Positions 23,666 through 33,068 of a stretch of 64,000 nt of DNA are shown one piece after another. The translations under genes were made by a program, and so were the position numbers. The DNA is taken from NCBI RefSeq assembly GCF_018617385.1, contig NZ_JACSKA010000001.1:1054001-1118000 (forward strand). Direction: 5' to 3'. Position 1 is the stretch's first letter. Each line of letters opens with the position of its first letter. The notes beneath the pieces were generated by a model. It was not told where the DNA came from, made no database searches, and was given only the letters and a program-made list of their open reading frames with translations. Source of the stretch: Exiguobacterium sp018617385 (GTDB taxonomy: Bacteria; Bacillota; Bacilli; Exiguobacteriales; Exiguobacteriaceae).

Positions 23666-24568
23666 ATGATGATTCAGCTCGTCACTACGGCGCAGAGCGT
23701 CGATCAGGCAGAAGCGTTAATCAAAGCCGGTGCGGACCGACTGTATATCGGAAATTCGAGGTTTGGGTTGAGACAAAAAGGTGACTGGACAATTGATGCT
23801 GTGAGGGAAGTCACACAACTTGCCCATCGGTATGGAAAAGAAGTGACAGTAGCCGTCAACAACCTGATGCACAATGACCACATTGAAGAATTGACGGATT
23901 ATTTGCAAACGCTGAAAACGATTGGAGTCGATGATGTCACCGCTGGAGACCCTGGTGCCATTCGCTTGATCCGACAGGCAAAGATTCCGTATTGGTATGA
24001 TGCTCAAACGCTCGTCACGTCCGCCAAACAGATTCGATTTTGGGGGAAACGCGAAGCGATTGGAGCGGTCGTCGCGCGCGAAGTGACCATCGAAGAACTC
24101 GTTTTGATCCAACAACAAATCGGACTTCCTGTTGAGGTACAAGTATATGGTCCGACGTGCATCCATCATTCCAAACGCCCACTCGTGACGAATTACTTTA
24201 ACGAACTCGGGAGACCGGTTGAAGAAGCAAAACAACGCGAATTTTACATGAGTGAACCGGCAGATACGACGAGTCGTTATCCCATCTACGAGGACGAGAA
24301 CGGTACCCATATATTCTCTGAGGATTTGACGCTCATGGGACAACTTCCGACGTTAGTCAAAAATGGACTTCACACGTGGAAGCTAGATGGATGGCACGCC
24401 GGGGCCCAGTTTGTTGAAATCGTTCAGTTGTTTACTTATGCCCGGACGAATTTGTTGAACGGTCGATTTGATCGCATGGAGATGGAACAACGTCTTCATG
24501 AGCTACAACCGAAAGCGTTCCGTCTCGGTACGGGATTATGGTTACGCAAGCCAGAAGAGATTAAGTGA
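23666..24568 (+). CDS. trhP1: U32 family protein, TrhP1-like
   Basis: A 300-residue U32 family protein with a TIM-barrel type layout (AEALIKAGADRLYIGNSRFG at the start). The canonical U32 signature is altered: VQVYGPTCIHHSKR replaces E-x-F-x-HGALC. In B. subtilis the short YrrN (TrhP1) and longer YrrO (TrhP2) are adjacent and are needed for prephenate-dependent 5-hydroxyuridine at tRNA position 34; lengths here (300 and 413) match. It is likely a partner rather than a peptidase. An ATG at 23669 is an alternative start. Nine bases separate it from the next gene. Confidence 0.75.
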   Translation: MMIQLVTTAQSVDQAEALIKAGADRLYIGNSRFGLRQKGDWTIDAVREVTQLAHRYGKEVTVAVNNLMHNDHIEELTDYLQTLKTIGVDDVTAGDPGAIRLIRQAKIPYWYDAQTLVTSAKQIRFWGKREAIGAVVAREVTIEELVLIQQQIGLPVEVQVYGPTCIHHSKRPLVTNYFNELGRPVEEAKQREFYMSEPADTTSRYPIYEDENGTHIFSEDLTLMGQLPTLVKNGLHTWKLDGWHAGAQFVEIVQLFTYARTNLLNGRFDRMEMEQRLHELQPKAFRLGTGLWLRKPEEIK

Positions 24569-24577
24569 GGGATCAAG

Positions 24578-25819
24578 ATGAAACAACGTCCAGAATTATT
24601 AGCGCCAGCAGGAAACTTAGAGAAATTAAAGATGGCCATCCATTATGGTGCCGATGCGGTCTATATCGGCGGACAGCAATTCGGGTTACGTTCACGTGCC
24701 GGTAATTTCAGTTATGACGAGATGCGTGAAGGGGTAGCCTTCGCACATGCAAACGGTGCGAAAGTATACGTTGCTGCGAACATGGTGACGCATGAAGGCG
24801 ATATCGAGGGGGCAGGTGACTTCTTCCGAACACTTCGAGATATCGGAATCGATGCGGTCATCGTCTCGGATCCAGCGATGATTGAAACGTGTCTCACGGA
24901 AGCAGAAGGGTTGCCCGTCCATTTGTCGACCCAAGCTTCGGCGACAAACTATGAGACGCTTCGTTTCTGGAAGGAAGAAGGGCTCGAACGAATCGTCTTG
25001 GCACGTGAGGTATCGATGGATGAAATCGTCAAAATGAAACAGGAAGTCGATGTCGAAATTGAGACGTTCGTCCATGGGGCGATGTGTATCTCCTATTCCG
25101 GTCGATGCACGTTATCGAATCACATGACATTACGGGATGCCAACCGTGGGGGATGTGCCCAATCATGCCGCTGGAAATATGGTTTCTTTGAAGAGGGAGA
25201 TCTTCTGACAGAAGAGATGGAATCACGTGACGAAGAGCCGTTCTCGATGAGTTCAGTTGATTTATCGATGGTCCGCCACATACCTGACTTGGTAGAGGCG
25301 GGAGTGGATAGTTTGAAGATTGAAGGACGAATGAAATCGATTCATTACGTCGCGACCGTGTGTAACGTCTATCGTCAAGTGATTGATGCGTACTGTGAAG
25401 ACCCAGAGCATTTCGTCTTCGACCCGGCATGGGAAGAGGAAATTTGGAAAGCGGCCCAACGTGAACTCGCGACCGGGTTCTATTACGGGATCCCGACTGA
25501 GAAAGAGCAATTGTTCGGGAAACCTCGTTCGATTCCGCAATTTGCGTTTGCCGCTCGTGTCATCTCTTATGACCCTGTGACGGGTATGGCAACGCTCGAG
25601 CAGCGGAATCACTTTTCAATCGGTGAAGAGGTTGAATTTTTTGGACCCGGATTTGTTCGTTTCTCACAAGTCATTGAAACGATGGAAGATGTGGACGGTC
25701 ACCTCCTCGAGTCTGCTAACCAAGCGATGATGACGATTCGTGTCAAAGTGGATCAGCCGGTCGCGACCGATTACATTATGCGTAAGCGAAAAGGCGTGCG
25801 TGCTCGTGCCCTCGTTTGA
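24578..25819 (+). CDS. trhP2: U32 family protein, TrhP2-like (tRNA U34 hydroxylation)
   Basis: A 413-residue U32 family protein with the full signature ETFVHGAMCISYSGRC and the cysteine-rich continuation NRGGCAQSCRW, known in related proteins (UbiU/V, RlhA, TrhP) to bind an iron-sulfur cluster. LAPAGNLEKLKMAIHYGADA at the N-terminus is diagnostic of the family. It would hydroxylate uridine 34 of certain tRNAs, with TrhP1. GAGGGATC precedes the ATG. It is the second gene of a two-gene unit. No terminator is visible in the 78 bases before the MATE gene, so read-through is possible. Confidence 0.82.
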   Translation: MKQRPELLAPAGNLEKLKMAIHYGADAVYIGGQQFGLRSRAGNFSYDEMREGVAFAHANGAKVYVAANMVTHEGDIEGAGDFFRTLRDIGIDAVIVSDPAMIETCLTEAEGLPVHLSTQASATNYETLRFWKEEGLERIVLAREVSMDEIVKMKQEVDVEIETFVHGAMCISYSGRCTLSNHMTLRDANRGGCAQSCRWKYGFFEEGDLLTEEMESRDEEPFSMSSVDLSMVRHIPDLVEAGVDSLKIEGRMKSIHYVATVCNVYRQVIDAYCEDPEHFVFDPAWEEEIWKAAQRELATGFYYGIPTEKEQLFGKPRSIPQFAFAARVISYDPVTGMATLEQRNHFSIGEEVEFFGPGFVRFSQVIETMEDVDGHLLESANQAMMTIRVKVDQPVATDYIMRKRKGVRARALV

Positions 25820-25897
25820 CACATCCACCGAGCCAACATAGTCGCCCGTTCCGTCCAATCCTGCTACCCTAAGAAGTAGAGACGGAGGGATGGAAGA

Positions 25898-27295
25898 ATG
25901 AACCAAAATACGGAGCAATTACGGACTGAGCCCATCGGCAGACTCCTTTTCAAGTTATCGCTTCCGGCGATGATTGGGATGCTCGTGACGGCGCTCTATA
26001 ATATCATTGATACGATTTTTGTCGCCCGGGGGATTGGTGCGTCGGCAGTCGCGGCCATCGGGATCGCGTTCCCGATTCAGATGATTTTAATGGCTGTGTC
26101 GAGTGCCGTGGGACTGGGTGGGGCGTCCATCAGTTCGAGGAAGCTCGGACGTGGTGATGATGCCGGTGCAGCCGTTACATTCTTGAACGTACTTGTCCTC
26201 GTCGGTCTGTTTGCGGCACTTGCGGTCAGTTCCGCTTTCTTTATGTTAGATGACATTTTAAAAGTGTTCGGTGCGACGACCGAGATCATGGATCTCAGCC
26301 GACAGTACTTATCAGTTGTATTAATCAGTTCACCATTCTTCATGTTCACACTCGCTTCGAGTGCGATGGTTCGTGCTGAAGGGCAGGCACCTTATCAAAT
26401 GAAGGTCATGCTGACGACCGTCCTCGTCAACCTCGTGACGACCCCACTCTTCATCTTTACGTTCGACTGGGGTATGTATGGGGCAGCGTCTTCGACGGGA
26501 CTCGCCCAAGTCATCGGTTCCGTATTGATGCTGCGATTCTTCTTCGCCCGAAAACCAAAAACGGAACTGCGCTTCAAGTGGCGTCAGTTCCGGATTCGAT
26601 TCGATGAGATGAAAGAAATCATGGCAATCGGTTCGTCTTCGTTCATCATGATGGTGTCCCAATCCATTTTATTCGTTGGTGTCAACGTGATGCTCGGTAC
26701 GTACGGCGGAACCGAAGAATTGGCCATTTTCGCCATTATCAACAAGTTCATGGCGCTCGTCGGTATGCCGATCATGGGAATCGTCCAAGGGATGCAACCA
26801 ATCGTAGGATATAACTACGGCGCAGAGCGATTCGACCGAATGCGTGAAACCATTTGGACGGCGATGCGTGCCGGGATTGCGATTGCTGTCATCATTTGGT
26901 TGATTCTACAGCTTTTCCCGCAAACGCTCATGGGCTGGTTCTCGACGGATGAGGCGCTCATTGCTGGAGGTGTGACGGCGATTCACATTCTGTTCGCCGT
27001 TTCTTTCCTTCCGAGTGTGCAGATGCTCGTCAATGGAATCTATCAGTCCCTCGGGAAAGCGCGAGTCGCCATGTTCTTGTCTCTGTCACGTCAGACGCTT
27101 TACACGATACCGCTCGTCTTCATTCTCCCATCGTTCCTCGGGGTGTTCGGCGTCTGGTTGGCATTCCCAATCGCTGATGCGATGACATTTTTGACGGCAG
27201 TCGCCCTGGCATTCTGGGACCGTAAATTATTGTTCCGTCCTTCAGAAGAAGATAAAGAAGCACATGATGTAAATCCGAAAGCGACAAACTTATAA
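25898..27295 (+). CDS. MATE family efflux transporter
   Basis: A 465-residue transporter with about 12 helices in two homologous halves. The first half opens with IGRLLFKLSLPAMIGMLVTA and IIDTIFVARGIGASAVAAIG; the second half has FVGVNVMLGTYGGTEELAIF and PIMGIVQGMQPIVGYNYGAE, both typical of the DinF/NorM-related prokaryotic subgroup. It likely exports drugs or metabolites by Na+ or H+ antiport. GGAGGG precedes the start. The stop is directly adjacent to the stop of the convergent EamA gene, and the terminator lies inside that neighbour's coding end. Confidence 0.9.
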   Translation: MNQNTEQLRTEPIGRLLFKLSLPAMIGMLVTALYNIIDTIFVARGIGASAVAAIGIAFPIQMILMAVSSAVGLGGASISSRKLGRGDDAGAAVTFLNVLVLVGLFAALAVSSAFFMLDDILKVFGATTEIMDLSRQYLSVVLISSPFFMFTLASSAMVRAEGQAPYQMKVMLTTVLVNLVTTPLFIFTFDWGMYGAASSTGLAQVIGSVLMLRFFFARKPKTELRFKWRQFRIRFDEMKEIMAIGSSSFIMMVSQSILFVGVNVMLGTYGGTEELAIFAIINKFMALVGMPIMGIVQGMQPIVGYNYGAERFDRMRETIWTAMRAGIAIAVIIWLILQLFPQTLMGWFSTDEALIAGGVTAIHILFAVSFLPSVQMLVNGIYQSLGKARVAMFLSLSRQTLYTIPLVFILPSFLGVFGVWLAFPIADAMTFLTAVALAFWDRKLLFRPSEEDKEAHDVNPKATNL

Positions 27296-28159
27296 TCAAA
27301 CGTCCGCTCGTGTCGAGCGGGCGTCTTCTTTTAGGAACAAGTATATTCCGCCGAGGAGGACGATCGCACCGACCCATTGGAACGGTCCAAGTCGCTCTCC
27401 GAAGAAGGCGTATCCAAACAGCATTCCCCACAACGCTTCTCCAAGAATCGTGATACTGACGACGGTCGCACTGACACGGGCAAGCGCATAGTTGAACAGG
27501 TTGTGCCCGAGGATTGTCGGGAAGAAAGCGAGCGCAAGGAAGTACCACCAGTTGATGGATTCAAAGGCAGTGAACGTCGTGCCACGTACGAGCAACATGA
27601 AGCAAAGCACGACCGTCGCAACAAGATATACGCTAAAAGAGTATGTATTCGTGTTCATCGAGGCTCGTACATGCTGTCCGACGAGCCAATATCCTGCAAT
27701 CAATAGGGCGGCAATCAAGGCGAGTAGGTCTCCGAAGAGGGCTTCACGGCCGAGTTGATTATCCCCCGCGGCGACGAGCATGCCCCCGAGGACAGCAACG
27801 AGCGCGAAGGCCAGTCCCTTTCGTGTCGGATTCTTTTTAAAGATGAGTGCATTCCCAATCAACACAAAAATTGGACTCGATGTGACAAACAGTGTGGAGC
27901 TGGCGACCGTCGTGTAATCGAGTGACAAGAACCAAAGCCAAAAGTGAAACGCTAGTAACGTTCCGCTAAGGAGTAGAGCATAACGTGTCATAAGGCGCGT
28001 GGTGATCAGTGATTTGAAATCGACAAACGGTAGCAACATGAGACACGTGAAAAGCATTCGGTAAAATGCGGCAGTCTCGGCAGGTGCTGACGTCCATTTG
28101 ACGAAGAGGACGCTCGTCGATAAGAAAAAGACAGCGGCGAATAAGATAAGATAAGACAT
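27296..28159 (-). CDS. EamA/DMT family transporter
   Basis: A 287-residue protein of the drug/metabolite transporter superfamily with ten helices in two EamA repeats of about 135 residues. The first repeat has FFLSTSVLFVKWTSAPAETA, VASSTLFVTSSPIFVLIGNA; the second ILGHNLFNYALARVSATVVS and ILGEALWGMLFGYAFFGERL. The substrate is unknown. GGAGTG lies eight bases before the ATG. A possible promoter and a small hairpin with a T run lie in the upstream leader. Confidence 0.88.
   Translation of the reverse strand: MSYLILFAAVFFLSTSVLFVKWTSAPAETAAFYRMLFTCLMLLPFVDFKSLITTRLMTRYALLLSGTLLAFHFWLWFLSLDYTTVASSTLFVTSSPIFVLIGNALIFKKNPTRKGLAFALVAVLGGMLVAAGDNQLGREALFGDLLALIAALLIAGYWLVGQHVRASMNTNTYSFSVYLVATVVLCFMLLVRGTTFTAFESINWWYFLALAFFPTILGHNLFNYALARVSATVVSITILGEALWGMLFGYAFFGERLGPFQWVGAIVLLGGIYLFLKEDARSTRADV
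27301..27330 (+). terminator. Terminator of the MATE gene, inside the end of the EamA gene
   Basis: Ten-base arms CGTCCGCTCG and CGAGCGGGCG (one G-T pair), loop TGT, followed by TCTTCTTTT on the plus strand. It encodes the last codons of the opposing gene. Confidence 0.75.
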
Positions 28160-28358
28160 GGCGACACTCCTTCACAGTTGTACTTCTCTGTTAATGATAT
28201 CGGAAAACAGCCACGAGGCAAGACATGATTCAAAAAGAGCAAACAAATGCTCCCCTCTCGATGTGTCCATCTTCGACTTGATATAGTAAAATACATAGTA
28301 GAAGCTAGCCAATCATGTACGTCTTGCCATTATGTAGAAGGCGAAGTAAGGAGTTCTT

Positions 28359-30485
28359 ATGAGACTAATCATTGCGGAAAAGCCATCACAAGCTCAAAAG
28401 TTGGCTGCTCCCTATCCATCTAAAAAGCGAAAAGAAGAGATTGAAATCTCACCTTGTCCCCGTTTCCCTGAGGGGGCGATTGTCGTATGGGCCGTCGGTC
28501 ACCTTTGTGAACTTCAAGAACCGTCGCACTATCGTCCGGAATGGAAGTCGTGGAAGTACGAGGCACTTCCAATCGTCCCAGAACGATTTGATTATCGTAT
28601 TTCAAAAGGGAAGTCGAAACCGTTCTATGCCATCAAAAAATGGCTCCATGACCGCTCGATTACCGATGTCATCATTGCATCGGATGCCGAACGGGAAGGA
28701 GAAGCGATCGTTCGTCTGATCCTCCGACTCGCAGGTAACAAAAAACCGCTTGCTCGACTATGGATTTCGAGTCTGACGGAGCAAGCAGTCGATCGGGGAT
28801 TCTCGCAACTGTTGCCAGGTGAACAGACGATTCCATACTACCATGAGGCGATGAGTCGCGCCTGTGCGGACTGGCTCGTTGGGATGAACGCCTCACGTGC
28901 CTATACGACATTGTTGAAGACGATTGGGATTGAAGACGTCTTCTCGCTCGGTCGTGTACAAACCCCGACGCTTGCCCTAATCGTCAATCGCGAACGAGAA
29001 ATTAAACAATTCGTACCAGAACCATACTTTGAAGTCGAGGCGACACTTGCAAAAGGTCGAGGCACGTTCAAAGCGAAGTATACGTTTGGAAAGACAACGA
29101 AGCTCAAAACGCGTGAGGAGGCCGATGCGGTCGTCAAACGTGCATCTGGAACCGCGATTGTGAAGACAATCGACAAGGAAGAAAAAATCGAGCAACCCCC
29201 ATTTTGGTTCAGTCTATCCGGACTTCAAGCAGAGGCGGGGAAACGATTCGGATTCGGGGCGAAAAAGACGCTTGATATCGCTCAAAAATTATATACGAAA
29301 GGGTGGATCAGTTACCCTCGGACCGATTCAGGATTTGTCACACCCGATGAGGCGACGCTATTTCCACAGACAAAGGCAAGACTGCTAAAGTCCGACGCCT
29401 ATGCAGGACTTCGTGACCTGTTGACTGAGGACCCGTCGAAAAATCGACGCTATGTCAATGCCAAGAAAGTCAGTGACCACTACGCGATCATCCCGACGGA
29501 GGCGTGTGGTGACGTCACTCGACTTGGTGGGGATGAGGCGAAGCTATATGATTTGATCAATCGACGTTTCCTTGCGGCCTTTGCACCCGCAGCGATGCTC
29601 GAGAAGACAACGGTGGATCTGATTGATGGAGGCGACTTGTATCGCGCAAAAGGAACCGTCGTTGTGAGTCCTGGCTATCGACAAGTCGTGGAGATGAAAT
29701 CAAAAGATGTCGAGCTTCCTGCGCTGACGGTCGGTGAAGAATTAAAAGAGAAGAAAGTTGAAGTGTTGTCGAAACAGACAGAGCCACCGAAGCGATATAC
29801 GGAGGGCGCGCTCATTATGGCGATGAAAGTCGCAGGGAAACAACTCGATGACGAAGAGCTGATTCATATTATGAAAGAAGTAGAGGGACTCGGGACCGAG
29901 GCGACACGTGCCAACATCATCGATGGATTGAAAAAGCGAGGCTATGTCCAACTTCAGAAAAAAGAGCTCGTTCCTACAGACAAAGGGCGCCTGCTGATCG
30001 ATGTGCTCGGAGACAGTATTTTGGCCTCGCCCGTCATGACAGCGAAATGGGAGAAACGTCTCCATGAAATCGGTCAAGCATCGGCCTCCGCTGCTGAATT
30101 CATTGAACAAGCGAAGAAGATGTCCGTTCATTTGGTTGAAGAAGCGAAATCGCGAGTAGAAGCGGCTAATCCTGAGGGCTATACGATTGAAGCGAAGCGT
30201 TATGGAAAAAAAGGAACGACTCGACCGAAGGCATCATTTGGTATCTGTCCGAATTGTGGAAAAGGGCTCGTCGAACATCCGAAGTTCATCGGCTGTAGTG
30301 GATATCGTGAAGGATGTCGCTTCACCGTATCCAAACAGGTGCTCGGCGTCGGACTCGTCAAAGATGAGTTGAAGCAAATGATCAATGGGGGGCAATCGAA
30401 CGTCCACACGTTCAAAAAAGGAGACAAGACGTTCAATGCCTCATTGTATTTAGAAAAAGGTACACTCCGATTTGAATTCAAATAA
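28359..30485 (+). CDS. topB: DNA topoisomerase III
   Basis: A 708-residue type IA topoisomerase that decatenates single-stranded DNA intermediates. The toprim domain shows the N-terminal IIAEKPSQAQKLA and ASDAEREGE (the acidic triad). The active-site tyrosine is in GWISYPRTDSG (Tyr319). GLGTEATRANIID lies in domain II/IV. A zinc ribbon-like end has FGICPNCGKGLVEHPK with CSGYREGC. Length is as in Bacillus TopB. TAAGGAGT precedes the ATG. Monocistronic. Confidence 0.93.
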   Translation: MRLIIAEKPSQAQKLAAPYPSKKRKEEIEISPCPRFPEGAIVVWAVGHLCELQEPSHYRPEWKSWKYEALPIVPERFDYRISKGKSKPFYAIKKWLHDRSITDVIIASDAEREGEAIVRLILRLAGNKKPLARLWISSLTEQAVDRGFSQLLPGEQTIPYYHEAMSRACADWLVGMNASRAYTTLLKTIGIEDVFSLGRVQTPTLALIVNREREIKQFVPEPYFEVEATLAKGRGTFKAKYTFGKTTKLKTREEADAVVKRASGTAIVKTIDKEEKIEQPPFWFSLSGLQAEAGKRFGFGAKKTLDIAQKLYTKGWISYPRTDSGFVTPDEATLFPQTKARLLKSDAYAGLRDLLTEDPSKNRRYVNAKKVSDHYAIIPTEACGDVTRLGGDEAKLYDLINRRFLAAFAPAAMLEKTTVDLIDGGDLYRAKGTVVVSPGYRQVVEMKSKDVELPALTVGEELKEKKVEVLSKQTEPPKRYTEGALIMAMKVAGKQLDDEELIHIMKEVEGLGTEATRANIIDGLKKRGYVQLQKKELVPTDKGRLLIDVLGDSILASPVMTAKWEKRLHEIGQASASAAEFIEQAKKMSVHLVEEAKSRVEAANPEGYTIEAKRYGKKGTTRPKASFGICPNCGKGLVEHPKFIGCSGYREGCRFTVSKQVLGVGLVKDELKQMINGGQSNVHTFKKGDKTFNASLYLEKGTLRFEFK

Positions 30486-30499
30486 AAAAGGGTCACGCA

Positions 30500-30691
30500 T
30501 TAGAGCGGCCCTTCTGTCTTGTCAGTCTTTTCTCTTTGCTTGTCGTCTTCAATGCGACGATTGATTTCGTCATAGTCGAGGACGATGTCATCTTTATTGT
30601 CTTTATAGGCGTATCCTTTTTGGATGACGACGATGGATGCAATGAGGACGAGTAAGATGATTAAACCGCTGACGGCAAATATCCAGGCCAT
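30500..30691 (-). CDS. Small single-pass membrane protein, unknown
   Basis: A 63-residue protein with one N-terminal membrane helix (MAWIFAVSGLIILLVLIASI), then a highly charged tail (DYDEINRRIEDDKQREKTDK). AGGGG precedes the ATG. This layout is common among small Bacillales proteins of unknown role (YtzI-like). It is convergent with topB. Its downstream region (30486-30516) has an imperfect hairpin flanked by A and T runs that may serve both genes. Confidence 0.65.
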   Translation of the reverse strand: MAWIFAVSGLIILLVLIASIVVIQKGYAYKDNKDDIVLDYDEINRRIEDDKQREKTDKTEGPL

Positions 30692-30788
30692 ATGAACCCC
30701 TCACTTTCTTTCTTCAGTATGCCAAACAATGGACAGGTTCTTCAACTAGAATGAACAGACGGTTATGTCGTGTGTGAATGAAAAGATA

Positions 30789-30797
30789 TGGTACAAT
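30789..30797 (+). promoter_or_regulatory. Extended -10 promoter of the REC-PP2C gene
   Basis: TGGTACAAT is an extended -10 element about 40 bases before the ATG at 30836. No good -35 is seen at the normal distance. Confidence 0.5.
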
Positions 30798-30835
30798 ACG
30801 ATATAGATTAATACGTAGAGAAGGAAGGGATAGTC

Positions 30836-31948
30836 ATGGCGATTTTGATTGTGGACGATGAACCGGTCAATACGCTCGTACTCGAGCAACTGCTTCACCA
30901 GCACGACTATGAGACGGTATCGGTCTCGAGCGGAGAAGAAGCACTCGACTTACTGATGGCCCCACAAGCTGCATCGCTGTATGATCTCGTCCTGTTGGAT
31001 GTCGAAATGCCTGGAATTTCAGGAATCGAGACGTGCAAGCGGATTCGGCAGATGGCTGACTTTGAAGAGTTGCCGGTCATCATGGTTTCCGGACGAACGG
31101 AAGAGAAGCAGATTGCCGAGGGGCTCGACGCGGAGGCGTCAGATTACACGACCAAACCGATCAAAATAACAGAATTACTTGCAAGAATTCGTTCTGCTCT
31201 CCGTTATAAGGCGGCTGTTGATGAGCGAAAAATTTATGAGGCCCGTCTTCAGTATGATTTGGACCTCGCCCAGAAGATTCAACAAAGCGCGCTTACGCCA
31301 CCAATCAGTAATGAAGAGATTGATGTTCGGGCGCTCTATCTGCCTTCTAAAAAATTGGCTGGGGACATGTACGCATGGTTTCAGGTCGCTCCGGACCGAT
31401 ACGGGGTCATCATCTTTGACGTCATGGGACATGGGGTCTCATCGGCGCTCATCACGATGGGGATCCGTTCCATCCTACCGGGGCTTGTCGGGAACGTGCA
31501 GTACCCGGTAGACGTCATGACGGAGTTGAACCGTCAGATGACGTTCCTCTTCTCTGGTGACGATATGCACAGCTACTTCACGGCGGTCTATTGCTACATC
31601 GACACGACAAAGCGTCGAATCGAATATGTGAATGCAGGCCATCCCCCTGTCATCGTGACGTCAGAAGAAGGAAACTGTCGTCTCGAGACGACAGGGGTAC
31701 CAGTCGGCATGTTCGAGGAACCGAATTATGAGTCGAAAGAGATTGACATCACACCGAATATGACGCTTCACATGTATACGGATGGACTCATGGAGTGTTA
31801 CAGCAAAGATATCGATGATGGGATTCGCTGGCTAGAGAAGGACGTTGTCACATATGGTCTTGACTATAGTCGTCACGTCGCTGAACAGCTTGTGCCAAAG
31901 ATTGAGATTGAAGACGACCTGTGTCTCGTCACGGTCAAAATCACATGA
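30836..31948 (+). CDS. Response regulator with PP2C phosphatase output (RsbU/HsbR type)
   Basis: A 370-residue protein: a receiver domain (1 to about 120) with VDDEP, the phosphoacceptor Asp55 in LLDVEMPG and Lys in TKPIKITE; a helical linker (about 125-155, YDLDLAQKIQQSAL, as in RsbU-type proteins); and a SpoIIE-type PP2C phosphatase (about 160-370) with AGDMYAW, DVMGHGVSS, YTDGLMEC and DDLCLVTVK metal residues. It should dephosphorylate an anti-anti-sigma factor when the receiver is phosphorylated. No histidine kinase gene is adjacent; an orphan Hpt gene lies 1.1 kb away. AAGGAAGGGA precedes the ATG. Confidence 0.9.
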   Translation: MAILIVDDEPVNTLVLEQLLHQHDYETVSVSSGEEALDLLMAPQAASLYDLVLLDVEMPGISGIETCKRIRQMADFEELPVIMVSGRTEEKQIAEGLDAEASDYTTKPIKITELLARIRSALRYKAAVDERKIYEARLQYDLDLAQKIQQSALTPPISNEEIDVRALYLPSKKLAGDMYAWFQVAPDRYGVIIFDVMGHGVSSALITMGIRSILPGLVGNVQYPVDVMTELNRQMTFLFSGDDMHSYFTAVYCYIDTTKRRIEYVNAGHPPVIVTSEEGNCRLETTGVPVGMFEEPNYESKEIDITPNMTLHMYTDGLMECYSKDIDDGIRWLEKDVVTYGLDYSRHVAEQLVPKIEIEDDLCLVTVKIT

Positions 31949-31949
31949 A

Positions 31950-31979
31950 GAGAGCCTGATGCAATATGCGTCAGGCTCT
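31950..31979. terminator. Bidirectional terminator between REC-PP2C and corA
   Basis: Thirteen-base arms AGAGCCTGATGCA and TGCGTCAGGCTCT (one G-T pair) lie between two convergent genes. The T run is weak on the plus strand. Confidence 0.7.
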
Positions 31980-31985
31980 TGTTCG

Positions 31986-32921
31986 CTAGAAATATCGCTT
32001 TCGCCAAAGGATATAGAAGGCGAGACCGGAAAATCCAATCATCATCGTGATGGCCATGATGAATCCGAACGGTTGTCCTTCCCATGGAACTTGAACGTTC
32101 ATCCCGAAAATTCCAGATATCATTGTCGGGATACTGAGGACAATCGTGATGGATGCCAAGAATTTCATGACGAAGTTGACGTTGTTCGAAATGATGGATC
32201 CGAATGCCTCCATCTTGATGCTGATGATGTCGTTATAAATCGATGCCATTTCCATCGCTTGGCGGTGTTCGACAAAAACGTCTTCGAGTAGTTCTTCGTC
32301 CTCTTCATGCTTCTCTAAACTCGGTGTCTTGACGATGCGGTCCAAGACGCTATCGTTCGCTTTTAAAGAGGTCATGAAGTAGACGAGAGATTTTTGAAGG
32401 TTCATCAACTGGAAAATCTCTTGGTTTCGCATCGAACGCTGCAACTCTTGCTCGAGTTCGTCCATTCTTCGGTCGATTTGGCGCAAGAAACGCAAATACG
32501 TCATACTCACCCGATGTAAAATCTGAAAGACGAAGCGACTTCGATAGTTCGTTCTGAACAGTCTTGCCTTTCCGTTAGCGAACAAATTCAACACGTCGAG
32601 ATCTCGCGAGCAGACGGTGATGAAATGTCGTCCGGTCACGATGATACCGAGCGGGATGGTATTATACGTGCGACCTGTATCATCTTCCTCCACATACGGA
32701 ACGTCGATGATCATGAGAAGTCCTTCATCATCTTTTTCAAAACGTGGTTTCTCTTCAATATCAAGTGGGTCATATACAAAGTCTTCTGGAATGCCGGACG
32801 CCTCGATGACTTGATCGGCCTCATCTTTTGTCGGATTCACGAGTTGAATCCAGCTTCCTTTATCAAAGTCTTCGATTTCATCCACATGGCCTGATGCGTC
32901 AGTACGGTAAATCGTCAGCAT
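31986..32921 (-). CDS. corA: CorA family Mg2+/divalent cation channel
   Basis: A 311-residue CorA protein. A large soluble N-terminal domain with long helices is followed by two membrane helices near the C-terminus (about 250-272 and 283-303). The selectivity motif GMN is in ISGIFGMNVQVPWEG, and the short basic tail WRKRYF is typical. It forms a pentameric channel in the membrane. GGAGGA lies six bases before the ATG, and a strong promoter is seen at 32951-32979. The leader is too short for an M-box riboswitch. Confidence 0.92.
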   Translation of the reverse strand: MLTIYRTDASGHVDEIEDFDKGSWIQLVNPTKDEADQVIEASGIPEDFVYDPLDIEEKPRFEKDDEGLLMIIDVPYVEEDDTGRTYNTIPLGIIVTGRHFITVCSRDLDVLNLFANGKARLFRTNYRSRFVFQILHRVSMTYLRFLRQIDRRMDELEQELQRSMRNQEIFQLMNLQKSLVYFMTSLKANDSVLDRIVKTPSLEKHEEDEELLEDVFVEHRQAMEMASIYNDIISIKMEAFGSIISNNVNFVMKFLASITIVLSIPTMISGIFGMNVQVPWEGQPFGFIMAITMMIGFSGLAFYILWRKRYF

Positions 32922-32950
32922 GCATCTTCCTCCTACCTTAACTCAATCTT

Positions 32951-32979
32951 ATTATAGGTAGCCAAAATGAAGAGTGCAA
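32951..32979 (-). promoter_or_regulatory. Strong sigma-A promoter of corA
   Basis: On the minus strand TTGCAC and a perfect TATAAT are separated by 17 bases. The leader is about 25 bases. Confidence 0.78.
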
Positions 32980-32997
32980 TCCAAAGCAGGAGATTTT

Positions 32998-33025
32998 TTG
33001 TTTTCTCCCGAAAACGTGTTACAGT
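32998..33025 (+). promoter_or_regulatory. Probable promoter of the Hpt gene
   Basis: TTGTTT and TACAGT are spaced by 16 bases, about 45 bases before the TTG start at 33069. Confidence 0.45.
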
Positions 33026-33068
33026 GAGTAGGAACGATTGGAATATCGTTTATTGAGGAGGGGTTACA

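Noticed and set aside
28006..28296. 96-codon frame covering the EamA leader and start
   Set aside because: It overlaps the EamA coding region out of frame and lacks a ribosome site; more likely untranslated leader.
32922..33000. Possible M-box (magnesium) riboswitch upstream of corA
   Set aside because: The consensus promoter at 32951-32979 leaves a leader of only about 25 bases, far too short for an M-box.
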